A stretch of DNA of 64,000 nt, taken from positions 15,947,001-16,011,000 of the forward strand of contig JAMPIT010000258.1 of assembly GCA_026261815.1 (NCBI GenBank), read 5' to 3'. The position numbers and the translations under genes were made by a program. This document shows positions 11,420 to 24,200 of the stretch, in pieces. The notes beneath the pieces are model-generated. The model was not told the origin of the DNA, made no database searches, and worked only from the letters and a program-made list of their open reading frames with translations. The stretch is from Monarcha castaneiventris obscurior (taxonomy: Eukaryota > Chordata > Aves > Passeriformes > Monarchidae). The first letter of the stretch is position 1, and every line of letters begins with the position of its first letter.

Positions 11420-13514
11420 AGCTTGCTTCCATTTCACAGATTTTTCAAACGATCAGGTTATCATTTTGTTTCTTACCAAAAGTGCTCACAGACTTTATCA
11501 AACTTTTTTAACAGTGTTTGAAACATTTTTCTTTATGACTGAGAATGGTTTTCAAGAAAGTGCAAGTATTTCAAAATGTTTAAAGCATGAAAGCACGGGA
11601 CATTTTAAATGCAGCAGGATTTTTTTATGAAAGTTATATTCTTGCAAAAAGGCATTATTTCAAGCAACAAGCCCCCACCTTCCTGCCTTACAGAAGTTGT
11701 GGGTCTCAGAATGGTAATTTTACTTGCTGTTTTTCTAGATGCTGTAACTTTTACTTCTTTTCATCCATATCACAAATACTTACTTAATTTCTATGGAAGT
11801 AGGCTGAGGGAACATGTCAAAATCAGAGGCAGCTAAATCCCACATATTTGTTAGGATATTATCTTCATTTACCCTTTTTCTCTCTTCTAAGTGTCTTTTG
11901 CTCCATTTGGAATCTTTCATGTCTCAAGCCTGTGGAAGGTGCCATAATGTGCTAGGGTACCCTGTTGTGCTAATTGTTCTTTCTACATAGTAGCTGTGTC
12001 AAACAAATCTTTTTTCTTAGGTTGATGTCATTGTAAATCAAGACTGACTGACTTTCTTTTCTGCCTCTCTTGATTTCTTCTTCCCCTATCACATTTCCTT
12101 TTCCACTCATGGTCTCAAATTTGTCATCAACATGGTAAGGATATTTTATACAGACTGATTTCTTCTTCCTTATCCCTCAGTTCTAGCACTGTTTTTTACA
12201 ACCTGAATCAATGACAAATGTTGCTGGAAGTGTAAGTATGGACGGACAGGCAAGTATTAATCTTTGAAAGAACATAAAAAAGGAGTTATCCATTTTCCTA
12301 TATTTTTGTTTACTACATATTTATAATATAAACTATATTTAAATCCAGATGCAATTGTAGCACTGAACACTTATGTTCTGATAGATCTAACTTCAGTGTA
12401 CCTTTCATATTTCAAAACTAAAGTGCCTGAGATTTTAAGTGACTAAAATAAGACGCATGAAACGCAGAACAAGAATGCAGTGTTTCATGAGTCCTTTCAT
12501 TTAATTTCAGACCCCTACTCACTTCCTGTAAGAGTTTTTAACAGTTTAGTTCCTGAGAATCATATTTTCTTTCCAAATGGAGTTCGGCTATAAGTTTTTT
12601 CCCCCAAAATTATCACGGAATTCTTTTTCCTAACTTAAGAAAAATAATCCCTATTATAAGGGGCTTGATTTTTATTTTTATTAAGTTTAAATCAATGTTC
12701 ATCTTTTGTGAAATCCTTTTGGACTTTTTTGGCAGACTGTCATAAACTCAAGCTGGTTAGCCTTTTTTAACATTACAGTAACAGTGTACAAATGCAGAAT
12801 GTTTTCCCCAGCAATAATACATTTCTGCTTTTAGTTTTGTTGAACTTGCATGATGGAGTACAGTTGTGATGATACTACTTTAAAATCCTTAACTGTTGTC
12901 ATAAAACTTCTTGTATTTGTTCCTTTCCTCTGAGTGGGTCAGAAAACATAACCCTTCACAGGAGAACAGGCTTCAGGTCGCTCCAGTTCCATCAGTGGGG
13001 ATAAACTCCTTTCTTAAAGTCATGGCAGTTAGGTCCTTTACATTGACCTCTCAATTTGAAGGGCTGTTACGGGTTGGGAAAGGATTGCTTTGAAGAAGTT
13101 TTGTTGGGGCCCTTCTAGTTTTGTATTTGTTTGGCTGCTATTTGGGAGCACTGGTAGTTAACAAAACAAGAAAACCCCAAACCAAACAAACCCTCCCCCA
13201 CACAAAACACCAAAAATGTTCCCGAATGAGTGGTAGTATCACAGTGAAGCATTGCTTTAGAAGTAACTGAATAAGAGTCAAGCAAGGATTCTCTGCTTGT
13301 TTTTAGCTCTTCCAAAAACCTCTGATGTCTTGTGGGAATTCATTTAGTAATGGTTAATCTTCTCATTTGTATAAGGAAATTATAAAAGTTAATAGAGCAG
13401 CTGAAAATATTTTGAGATTCCAAGTGAGAGTCTACCACAGAATCTCATATTTTGTTGCTACCGTGACTTAATAACCCCAGGACTTCTGTGTTCTTTTCTG
13501 AAGAAGACACTTCC

Positions 13515-13558
13515 ATTTAATTCCTTTTTCATGAACAAAATTTAATTCCTTTTTCATG
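13515..13558. repeat. Short direct repeat, 19 bp twice
   Basis: The 19-base sequence at 13515-13533 recurs exactly at 13540-13558 with a 25-bp period, consistent with a local slippage duplication. Confidence 0.7.
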
Positions 13559-13683
13559 TGCTTGCTCAGTGTTTCAGTCCTTGAATTTCCAAAGTGGATC
13601 TCCATGGTTTCCATTCAAAAGCTTGTTATTTCTTGCATTTGAAGCTCATCAGGTTTTCAGGTCCTCTTGAAAGACTTGGGTGT

Positions 13684-13716
13684 TTTTTCTTTTTCTTTTT
13701 TTTTTTTTTTTTCTTT
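13684..13716. repeat. T-rich homopolymer tract
   Basis: This is a nearly pure T run broken by a few C residues. No transposon body can be seen next to it on either side. Confidence 0.8.
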
Positions 13717-15404
13717 TCTGGGAAGTTCACAAAAAAGGAGTTGTTGTTCTTTAAAACAAGCTCAGGATTAAAAAGAAACCCCAACAAAGTCTGAATTGCT
13801 GAGTCTGTCTGGCTATCTGTCTTTAGACTTTATAATGGAGCCCACTGGTGTAGTTTCTGTGCAGCAGTGTGGTTAATAAAATGAGATCCCAAGTGAACTT
13901 GGAGGCTTTTTATCCTCTGCGGTGGTAGACAGCAGAGCCTGGTGTAATCCTGAGATGATCAGTGTTGATTTGTTAGCTTTGTCAGGGAGTGGAACCTAGA
14001 CCATGACTGAGAAAAGGCCTTTTCGCCCCTTCTCACTCACTGGATAGTGTATGCTCTTCTTATATCTTTACAAGCTTTACAGAGCAGGAGCTGTCTCAGA
14101 AGTTTTGCCATTAACCCTAACAGGGCGTAACTTTTACTCACCATCCCGATTCTTGGATTTTAGTAAGAATCAGATCTGAGGGGTTGCTAATATGACTGGA
14201 ATAACACATGTTGGAAAAATCATTAGTGGGGGCTTGTTCTGTGTGAAGAAGGGAGTAAATCAAGAGGGTGTCTAAAAAAGGTGTGCTCCCTTTGTTTTGC
14301 TTCATACTGGATTTCAAAGAATAGGATTAACAAAGAGGGTGTAGCCTGTGTGTTTATTCTCAGTAGATGCAAATGCTTCATTATGTTTTAAGGTTAGCGA
14401 CATAGTCTGGATGTTTGACCTAGTGTGCTGTAGTGTGCAATACAAGTAGCACAAGTCATCTGTCTTAGTTTAGGACTTCATTAAAATGCAGTGGACATTC
14501 ATTATATGCCATGTACGCCTACTTTTGGCTGATGGCTTCAGTTAACAAAAGGTGAGGGGACGGGGTGGAAGGTGTCTCCTTAGCTTTTAATTTCATGTAA
14601 GCAGTAGTCGCTTTATTCCTCTTTGGTTTTAGCCATCATGATATTAAGGACATTATCTCAGTCTCCTTATTTCATAGAACTGACTGGGGACATGGGAAAT
14701 ATTCACTGGAAGCTCTTATCTTCGGTGGGAGGGGAGGATGGACGGAAAATGGCATTCAAAGAGGAGGTTTTTTCTTTTGGTGTTTTAATTAAGTGTGTAT
14801 TACGGGAAAGCCACAAACAAACTGCAGGTTTAAAAAGGAGGAGTAAAACTGTTGCCATCTAAATTAACAGTGTCTGACTGTAGTAATCATTGTATTTATT
14901 CTGTGGTTACAATTATTTAACACAAATGAAACTTAAATTTCTCGTGGAAGAAGCAGAGTAATGAAGAGAGGTTTTTTGCTTCTGTTTCAGTGATTTCAGA
15001 CAGATGTTCAGCACTTTTTAGTGCAACAGAAAGAAAATCTACAGAGCAGACTGATTCCTACTTTCTTGTCCAGGTCTTGCCTCTTATAACAGCAAAACAA
15101 ACCCAGAATTTTTGAGGAATACAGCTTGTAAAAAGAAAGAGACTGTGGGAGAAAGCAGAGGTAGAAGCATTGCTGTTGTCCTTCATGCACTGAAATGGAG
15201 TGTCTGTGCTTGGTAACCTCAGTAATGGATGACTAAATGAGTAATTTTGGGAAAGTGTCTTATAGCTGAATATAATTTAAAGCATTTAGTGATCATTTCT
15301 CCAATGGTACTTCCCACGTTTAATCATAAACTGTTTGGTTGGTGGGTTTTTATCATATTTTCCAAATAGTTTTAGAGAATTCATGTAGCATTTATAGCAT
15401 GTCA

Positions 15405-16904
15405 CGTCAGTCAGTCTCATTTCAGTGCCTGGCAAGATCATGGAGCAGATCCTCCTAAAAATTGTGCAAAGGCATGTGGAAAATTAGATGATTGGTAACA
15501 GCCAATGTGGCTCTACTACGGGAGAATCATATCTGACAAACTTTGAGCCTTCCACATAGAGATTTAGTGCTGGTTGATGAAGGAAGAGCAACTGATGTCA
15601 TTTATCTGGACTTGTGCAAAGCATTTGACACTGCCCCACATGACATCCTTGTCTCTAAACTGGGCAGGCATAGATCTGATTGACCACTACCTGGTGGATA
15701 GGGAATTGACTGAATGGCCACACTTGAAGAGCTGTGGTCAACAGCTCAATGTCCAAGTGGAATCCAGTAAGCAGAAACTGGTGGTGTTCCTCAGGGGTCA
15801 GCACCGGGACCAGCTCTGTTTAGCAGCTTTGTTGGTGACATGGACAGTGGGAGCAGGAGCACCCTCAGTCAGGCTGACAGTGACACCGAGCTGTGTGGTG
15901 TGGCTGACACGCTGGAGGGAAGGGACACATCCACAGGGACACTGACAGGCTGGAGATGTGGGCCCCTGTGAACCTCGTGAAGTTCAACAAGGCCAAGTGC
16001 AAGGTGCTGCACCTGGCTCGGGGCAATCCCAAACAGTAACACAGGCTGGGCAGAGAATGGACTGAGAGCAGCCCTGAGGAGGAGGACTCGAGGGTTTCGG
16101 TTGCCAAGATGCTCAGCACGAGCCAGCAGTGTGCACTGGCAGCCCAGAAAGCCAACCCTGTCCTGGGCTGCATCCAGAGCATCATGGCCAGCAGGTGGAT
16201 GGAGGTGACTCTGCCCCCTGCTCTGCTCTCATGAGACAATACACAGAGTGCTGTGTCCAGCGCTGGGGCCCCAACATAAGAAAGACATGGACCTGTTGGA
16301 ATGAGTCCAGTTGAGGGCAATGAAGATGATCAGAGGGCTGGGGCACCTCTCCTGTGAAAACAGGCTGAGAGAATTGGAGTTGCTCAGCCTGGAGAAGAGA
16401 AGGCTCTGGGGAGAGCTTAGAGCCCCTTCCAGTACCTGAAGAGGGTTCCAAGAGAGCTGGAGAGGGGCTTTTTCAAGGACAAGTAGTGATAGAACAAGAG
16501 AAAATTGCTTTGGACTGAAAGAGGATAGGTTTTGATTGGATTAGGAAGAAATTCTTTACTGTGTGAGTGGTGAGGCTCTGAAACAGGTTATACAGGGAAG
16601 CTATGGATTCCCCATCCCTGGAAGTGTTCCAGGCCAGCCTGGATAGGTCTTTGAGCAACCTGTTCTATTGGAAGGTGTCCCAGCCAGTGGCAGGGGGGTT
16701 CAAACTATATGATCTTAGTCTCCCTCACTGGGGATACTAAAGAATCATCTGGATTCAATCCTATGCAGTGTGCTCTAGGAAGAGTCTGCTTGAGCAGGGA
16801 GGTTGGACCAGATGACCCCGTTGTCCCTTCCAACCTTACTCATTTGGTGATTGTGATTCTGTCATCTTCAAGGTCCTTTCCAACCCAGACCTGCTATGAT
16901 TCTA
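15405..16904 (+). mobile_element. CR1 LINE, 5'-truncated, interrupted by a nested CR1
   Basis: This second CR1 begins inside the reverse transcriptase (SVPGKIMEQIL-like, about 15422-15455). Translation in the RT frame gives [19 protein letters not shown] (about 15594-15650), then a GVPQG-type block near 15785-15800, the eroded catalytic box (about 15865-15885) and a VKFNKAKCKVLHLARGN block near 15976-16026. In the catalytic box one of the two aspartates is replaced by serine and the preceding residues have changed. Frame changes scatter these blocks across frames, so no long ORF remains. The 3' UTR runs from about 16500 to 'aactatatgatctt' ending at 16716. It resumes at 16869 with 'caaggtcctttccaaccc' and ends near 16904 with 'ctatgattct'. 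The interruption is a separate insertion, listed next. Its 3' end differs from that of the copy at 7140, so it belongs to another CR1 subfamily. Confidence 0.92.
16717..16863 (+). mobile_element. Short CR1 3' end nested within the older CR1
   Basis: These 147 bases interrupt the 3' UTR of the CR1 listed above and are flanked by 'atctt' on both sides (16712-16716 and 16864-16868), as expected of a target-site duplication. The insert carries its own complete CR1 tail: 'cagtgtgctctaggaagagt' (16767-16786), 'ggttggaccagatgac' (16801-16816), 'tcccttccaacct' and a final 'gattctgt'. It closely resembles the tail of the CR1 ending at 51312, so it represents that subfamily. Removing the insert and one copy of the duplication restores a continuous host 3' end, which dates the insertion as younger than the host. 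Confidence 0.85.
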
Positions 16905-19900
16905 CTTCCTCATTTAAACTCAATAAATGGGGACAATAATTGTGACTTTGATTTTCTGCTTGATCAAGACAGATTGTGTAACTGTAGCTGAGTTCTGACC
17001 TCTCTTTAGAACTCTGTGAAGTCTGGGACTTTGGACCCATTTCTGATTTTTCTGTCTCCTCACACAGTATGGGGATTGACAGGTAGAGGGCAGCAAAGTT
17101 CTATTTTTTTAAGAAAAGTTCAAATCTTTTTTTTTTGAAGTGTTTTTTATCAAAATAAATAATGATTATGTCAGTTTGATGCATTGGTTAGTACTCTTCT
17201 GATTCAAAATTAATATAAAAATTTCAAATGAAAATATTTACTAAAATACAAATAAGTGTAAAAGAGCCTTGCCTTCAGTACATCTTAACTGGTTGTGAAA
17301 TAGCTACAAAAAAAAAATAATTTGCAAGACCAATTAAGGGCTGGCTTTCTGACATCATAGTGAGAAACTTGTGCTGATTTTTGTGCCAAAATCTATAATT
17401 ACAGACTGCATGCTGAATTTTATAATTGGAAACCAAATGGCATCACCCACAGATATTTCCCACTTCACTTCAGGAAGAAAAAATGAAAGGGAATCTTGCA
17501 TGCGGCTCTGGATTGATTTTTGGATAAATGCCCTATCTTTGCCTCATTTATCTCACAATGTGAAATTATTCATATTACTCAGCAGTGACACTCTATTCCC
17601 CTGTGAGTCCTTAAGTGTAGTTATGAAATGATGGCACTGAGTTTGAAATCAGTTACTCCTCCAGCATCAGTGTGTGAGCTGTAAACATTTCACAAGAGGA
17701 ACAGAAAAAGCATTAAACTACAAGTGCAAGTGGAAGTTAATTCTCATGAATTCACCCAAAAGGGAATACCCCATGCATTACTTCAGCCATTAATAATGAA
17801 TGCTGATGATTAATGCAGAAAGTAGAATTTACTTGTTAAGTGCATTGGAGTATATATATTATCTTTTAGAGTGATTATGATGTTGTACTGTTTATCTAGT
17901 ACCATTGCTGGGTACTAGTTACTGCCTGTTACTGTACAATGAGTATGCACTGAGTTTGAGCTCAAAGCCCTGGATTGATAAGGAAGATCAAGGTCAGAAG
18001 CTGGCAACAGTCATCCTTTATTGTGACTTCCTGGTCTGAAATACATCTGCAAAATAAACCCCAAACAAAACCCCAAGCCTCTATTCAAATGTTCTGGCTC
18101 ATTTTCAGAGTTAACTTCCATATCATGTAGATTCTTTGAAGACAGGGAGTTGCACAGCTCCGTAAGGACTTACAGTGGCTCATCAGGGCTGAAATGTTCA
18201 GATTTTGTATAGTTTGATTGAAGCTGTCACATTAGGGGTAGTTCTTCGGTCTTGTCCTCTGCTCTCTGCGTACTCAAAACCTGTACTTTCAGCCATGTGC
18301 AAGTTAGCAATTAATTTTACTTTTTTGTGCATAGTGGATTCATAAATGTAAGGAAGCTTGCAAAACGGAAAAAACTAAGTCTGAGTTTGAAAGTTGTAAA
18401 CACAAAGATGCTGTTCGTACTTTGCATATTTCAGAGGTGGAAAGTATTTTGCAAGTTTAAATTGTGAAACAATGCCACTCAAGTAGGTTTTTATTATTTT
18501 TGGGAGGTTTTTATCAAAGTAGTGTAATTTTAAACATATTGCATTAATTTTATCTCTTGTGCTGGGACTTTCACGGCTGTCAACAGGTGCCCTCTGAATG
18601 CCGTGGAGAGCACAATTTGGTGTTCACATTCTTGGTCTTACTGCTCTTGAGAGTTTGCATGGTGTTTTGTTTTCCCTCTCCTGTTCATTCATTCATCAGT
18701 GATTCCTGGGGAACTAGTACTGTACTTAGTTTTGAAGTGTCTTTTTGAAGGACATCATATTAGATTTTCCATGTCCTTCCTTTGTATATAACTACTGTTG
18801 CACTTCTCGCAGACAAAATCTTGAAGTGCTTATTCCGGCTGCAACTGTAACCCCAAATTATTGCAGATATTTTGAAATACTTCCTGCTCTATCTAAAGCA
18901 AATTTTCAGGCATATTGCTTTGAACCCCACCACGTCTGGATAAACGAGTCTTAAGTTGTGTCTTGGCAATGGTTTTATTTTAAAGTCTTGTTATTTGTTT
19001 ATGGTAACAATTTCATGTCAGGCAAAAATGTATTATCAGAAATGAATACACATTTGTAAACACTGTATTGAAGTAAAAACTATTTAAGTATTGGATTTGG
19101 AATACTGCATATTTAAGTATTAAAATATTTATTGCCTATTAATTCTTCATATAGGTGACAAATATTTGCATTTGCAAAAGAACTGGTAAGAAATGTAGTA
19201 ATTTTGTACACAATAGAGTCATTAAAAAACAACAATTCATAAATCAGAAAAATAACGTTAGCTAATGGGTTGCATTGTAGTGTGAAGTTACATGAACCTT
19301 TATGCTGTAAGAGCATAAAGCAGCTCTAAGCAAATTGGCTGTTTTAATTTCTGCATGGCTAACGTTTAGGAAGTATGATTAATGAATTTTTAATGCATGT
19401 GTTGGTTTTGTGATTTTGTGGTTGTTGTTTTGTTTTGTGGTTTTTTATAGCAGAAAAATGCGAGGAGGGTAAAGCCACAATTTAGGCATTGCTACTTTGA
19501 ATCCAAGGTAGGTCCAAGACACACATTTTTGTGATCAAATCCTATCATCTAAAAATAAGCTACACTGAAAGACTGAAACACCCTTTACTGTGTAGCATCA
19601 CAAAAGCGTAGCTGCTATAATGTGCAAAATATTGCATTTTTCATTGGCAAGGCTACGTCTGTAGTGCTGCTGGTAAAAAACAGATTGACATTTGGTCATT
19701 ATTTCTTATCAAGGGTGTTTTACTTGTAATGCTATTTGACAGCTATATTCTAGGTCTGACAGCATTGAACCAGCTTAATTCCCACTGAACTGCTCTAAAT
19801 ACGTGGTATTGCAATCAGTTTAACAACCCCTGGAGGCAATAAAATCTCTCCTTTGAACACACACAAGGGGAAGAAATCTAAGATTTATAAAGGGCAGCAA

Positions 19901-22699
19901 GTATTCAAGATAGGGGCAAAGTTTATGTGTGAGCCTGTAATTGATGTTTCCTTTGTTGGAAAAGAAAGCTTGAGGATGCTTTAAGAATTAATCTTTAACA
20001 AGATCTAATCTGCACTAACAAGATCTGCTCAAGATGAGTGAGAGTAAGATATGATACCAAGAGTTTTGTCATATTCAGCCAACAATGAAAATTCAAAGGT
20101 ACTCTGTAGTATAGGAACATTTTTGAGCAGATCAAGAAACTTCACAATTAGATGTGAAATCTGCTAGAGCTCCCTGCCGCAGGTGGAGGAGAGCAGAACT
20201 CATAACCTAGGCCGCTTGTTCTCTGCCATATATTCAGGTGAGCATTCCTAAGGCTGTAAGAGCTTCCCATTATCCGCTGAACATACAGGATAGGTGGGAA
20301 GGTGCTATAAGTTTGCTCCTTTTGTTCTTGCAACATGTAATTTGGCAGATCAGGCAGTGACAAAACAAGGGTAGATGCTGATGAACTTATCAAATAATAT
20401 CTTACTTTCCAAGGGATACCCAGTGCTTTAAGAATTACTGTATTTGGTATTACCCCTCAATAAAATGTAGCTGCCACTAGGATGAGTGATGGTCTTTCAT
20501 CCAAAGAAAGAAGAGTATTATTATGGAAAAATATAAACCCCATTTTTGTAGTGTACTTTAATAAAGATACTATTAATGCCATAGGAACATGTCATTAAAA
20601 TGTATATAAGAACCTTTTCATTGCATATGTAGGACGAGCATTAAGGAAAAAGGTTTTCAGAGCCTGCCTGGCTTCCATTTGCGGAACTACAGAGTGCAGG
20701 GTTAAAACAGAGCTGTCTAAGGGAAGTCTTTCAGTTCCAGGTTACCACCTGACCACTACTTTTATATCTCTAAAGTATCAGTCGATACAGGGAGCCTGGG
20801 GACAGTCTCCCTACTGAGGGGCTGAAATAGCAGTGTTATTGAAGAGGACAGGAAATCTCAGGTTATCCTGACTTGTGAGAAAACCTCTAAGTATGGAGAA
20901 AATCAGCACATTTTCTCTGATACCAGAAAAATTGAATGCTATCATAACAGTGCATGGTGGAATTGTATCTTAGGTGGTATCTGCTATTGCTGTGAGAGGC
21001 AGCAGAAACTTGAATGGATGGCTGTGGGACTTTGCAGGTAAAGATTGAAGCAGTGTACAGTTATATGGTGGGCATTGTTCCAGCAAAACCAGCAAGTTCC
21101 TCAGTGTGCTGCTTTCCTTGTTCTGTGCTGCTACAGACTGATGCAGACAAGATAAGGTTCTAGGAATTTTCCATCTGATTTTTTCCAGAGGTTGAAGAAA
21201 ACTTATTTGAAATAATTTATCTGTCAAAAATATTTCCTTCTAGCTCTGTTGGAGAAATCATCTTGTTTAAGTAATCATGTCCTGTAGCATTTTTGTTGCA
21301 ATAGTTGAGATTTGGGGCTGTCAGTCTGCTGCAGTACTGATTCCTTTTCCTTCAGAAATATAGGGAGCCTTCTTTTTTAGAGATAGATTAGCTGGCTTTT
21401 GCATTTCTGTAAAAAAAATATTTAAGTATTTGTAATGGCAGGATAGATGGTTGCAGGTTTGATGCTGTGATTTTTTGTGTTTATTTTTCCTTAATCAACT
21501 ATAAATCTGATAGTCCCGGGAAAGAGACCTTAACATGTTACAGAAAGAGGCCACTTCAGTCTCTGAGCAGTAACTTCAGTTTTAGTGTGGAAAAGGGGAA
21601 TAGGCAAAACCCTTCTTGTGTGTGGTGAATAGATTACAAGGCAACATTTCTCTGTATGTAAAACTCTAATGTAACTAAGGACTAGTAAGGTACTACAAAG
21701 TTCTGGGCATATCTTCTAAGAATATGAAAATTACCTTTGCCCTAACTAGTATCACTGGAACTCTGAGAGTTTTCATCAGCAACATCTGATAATTTCTCAT
21801 CTGTCTTTTCATGTTCAGTTACAGTTACTAGGTATTGTCAAAAAATACTGTATTCAGAGGTTTCCAGTATTGCCTTCTGGCATGCCCTTGGCCACTGTAT
21901 TGCTTCCATTTGAAAAGCTTCCTTTTCTCTACTATCACTTCTGGTTTTGTAGACCTTTAAGTTGGTTAGTTAGGGTGAGTGTTTTCATGTAGTTCATGCC
22001 TGTTGCTGGGTGTAGGGCTCCCATGTAAGCCCAGCTGTAGAACAGTCGTGATCAAATCAGTACCATGATGATCAAATGCACTCTGTAACACAGCTAATTT
22101 CATTTGGCAAAACAGGCTACCTACCTGCTTTAGTCCCTTCTTTTTGTGCTCAGATTCTACTTTCTGTGAATAGTTTAGCAGGGTAGTTTTATTCAGAAGC
22201 CCATTTATTATTATAAAAATTGTTTGATTATTTTCTTTTCCTTCTCCTTATGAAGGGTTGTAGATAGTGACTAAATGAGACCTGTGTGAATCTGTCTTCA
22301 GTCAAGTGCAGTGCTGTTGCTTTTCAAGCTGTTATTTTGGTCAAAACACAAAGATTTTGTAAAATCAGTTGATTTAGTGTTTATTGCCAGTAGAGACAAG
22401 CTCTAAAACTCCTGCCAACATAGGCTAGTTTCAAAGAAATTTCAATACCCCCTTTTCTAATATTGCAGTAGAAGCTCAGTTATCCCTTTCATACCCAGTA
22501 GTTTTGTATTATCCACACACCTCCTGCAGGAACAGACTATCCCTTCTGGCTAGACAGTATTATTTGTATTTATTTGTATAATATTTGTATTAGCAAAGTG
22601 CAACTGTGGTACTGATATAAAATTTACTGTAAATTACTTACTTTTATAATGCAATACCTGTATTATTCCAAAAATTTCTGTAATCTTTTATTTCTTACA
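16905..22699. other. Intergenic stretch without recognisable genes
   Basis: Only short chance ORFs and AT-rich DNA are seen. A 9-bp-stem hairpin lies at 19298-19320. No named repeat is recognisable. Confidence 0.45.
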
Positions 22700-24200
22700 T
22701 AACCAGAAAATGAAAAAAACCCAACCAAAATCACCTCAGCAGGTTTTGAAGAATATGTTACTCATTAACGTGAATGAGGAAGGTTCTATCCTAAGTAATT
22801 AAAAACAAATTAAGTAGAGGCACTAAATCTTTGTCTCATAAATGAAGGTCTAATCAGGGTGAAATTGTATCTCATTGGTCATGGAATGAATAATAAATGA
22901 ACCAGTGAATCTACTGGATCATTTCAAATGACTAATCTTAGTCAACCAGGTAAGTGAAGATGGCTATAAATTGGGTTAATTACTGTAGCTTGAGTTTTAA
23001 CTCAACAGCTCTTAATTTCAACTTTCAAAGGCTACACAAACCAATTTTGTACTCTTAGATTATAATGAGCAGTCTTTATTCTTTAATCAGTTCATCCAGT
23101 ATCTGGCTGTCTACTGTAACATTCCTTTGAAGTCGAGAAAGATCTAACATAATTGAAGAAATGTCTAACTACTTGACTCTCTCTTTTTTAATATAAAGGA
23201 ATTAAACATTAATCAGACTTGTGCATCTCAATTAAGCCAATTAAAATTATCACAGAATGTAGTGCACAGAGCAATAGGTAGCTTTAATGTTTGAATACAT
23301 TATCAACTTTTACCTAATGTTCCTTATTTAAGATGTTTGTTACTCAAAATGGGAATGCATGCAATGCATTAAACAACGCTACCATTTTTTAAAAAGTTTG
23401 ACTAACTTAATTTACTTAGTGTAATTGCCTACATTTATGCACAAGATATGTTAAAATTTTTTGCATTTAGTTAAAAGTAATGTGTGGATTACTTTAGGTC
23501 TTCCTACGCCAGTCTAATTTCCATATGTTTTTGTGCTGATTGTTTTTTTTTGGGAAGAAAAATATTATACACTATATCTGAATTAATTTATATCACAGGG
23601 AAGTATGGCTTAGTCTTTACTGGCTGATGTATATACGCAAAGTCCATATAATTACTAATAATTTGTAACAAGTGTTAATTGATAAACAACTCCCTCTGGT
23701 AGCTTAATTAAAGCTGTAGGATAGCAAGGCGATTTACAACTGGGATTGATCTCAATTAGTCAACAAAATCTGTGTAGTCTGTTCAAAGAAGAAGGAGGAA
23801 ATTTAGCCTAGCGAGGCTTTGGGGATTTTGTCTTGTAGTTTTCTTTTTTTTTTATCAAGAGAAATAAAATCACAAAGTATAGTAATGTTTTCTGCAGTTA
23901 TCTACCTACTGTATACTGTGCTTATCTTTTACGCTACCCAGCATTTGTTCTTTCATTTGTTTGTTCATTGTCAGGTTACAGAACAATATTCAAACATTTC
24001 ATTATACACAATGTGATAAAAAAGTAATTTCATACAGGGATGTACATTTTAGAATAACACCCCCAGGAGACCACAAACTAGAGAATGAAAAACATTTAAA
24101 ATATGTCAGTTTTTGATCTTACTTAGAGATTTGTTTATAAACTGGCATTATGCAGCCTTAATTAAAAGATAACACAGGAAAGATGGCATTAGGGAATAAC
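22700..24200. other. AT-rich, repeat-poor stretch resembling conserved non-coding DNA
   Basis: The stretch has no transposon and many homeodomain-type TAAT/ATTA words, for example around 22975-23005, 23205-23260 and 23700-23770. It also has an 'aatgcat gca atgcatt' inverted repeat near 23353-23370. The texture is that of regulatory deserts around developmental genes, but conservation cannot be measured from one sequence. Confidence 0.25.

Larger units (their letters stand above)
8743..15404. other. Intergenic stretch with small structural repeats only
   Basis: No exon or named transposon is recognisable. The stretch holds the hairpins at 10612-10658 and 11386-11419, a 19-bp direct repeat at 13515-13558 and a T-rich tract at 13684-13716, each listed separately. 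Around 9250-9440 base composition is more mixed and may be an old unrecognised repeat. Confidence 0.45.

Noticed and set aside
15865..16451. Minus-strand ORFs of 151 and 89 residues
   Set aside because: They are antisense to the second CR1 and have no protein-family features.
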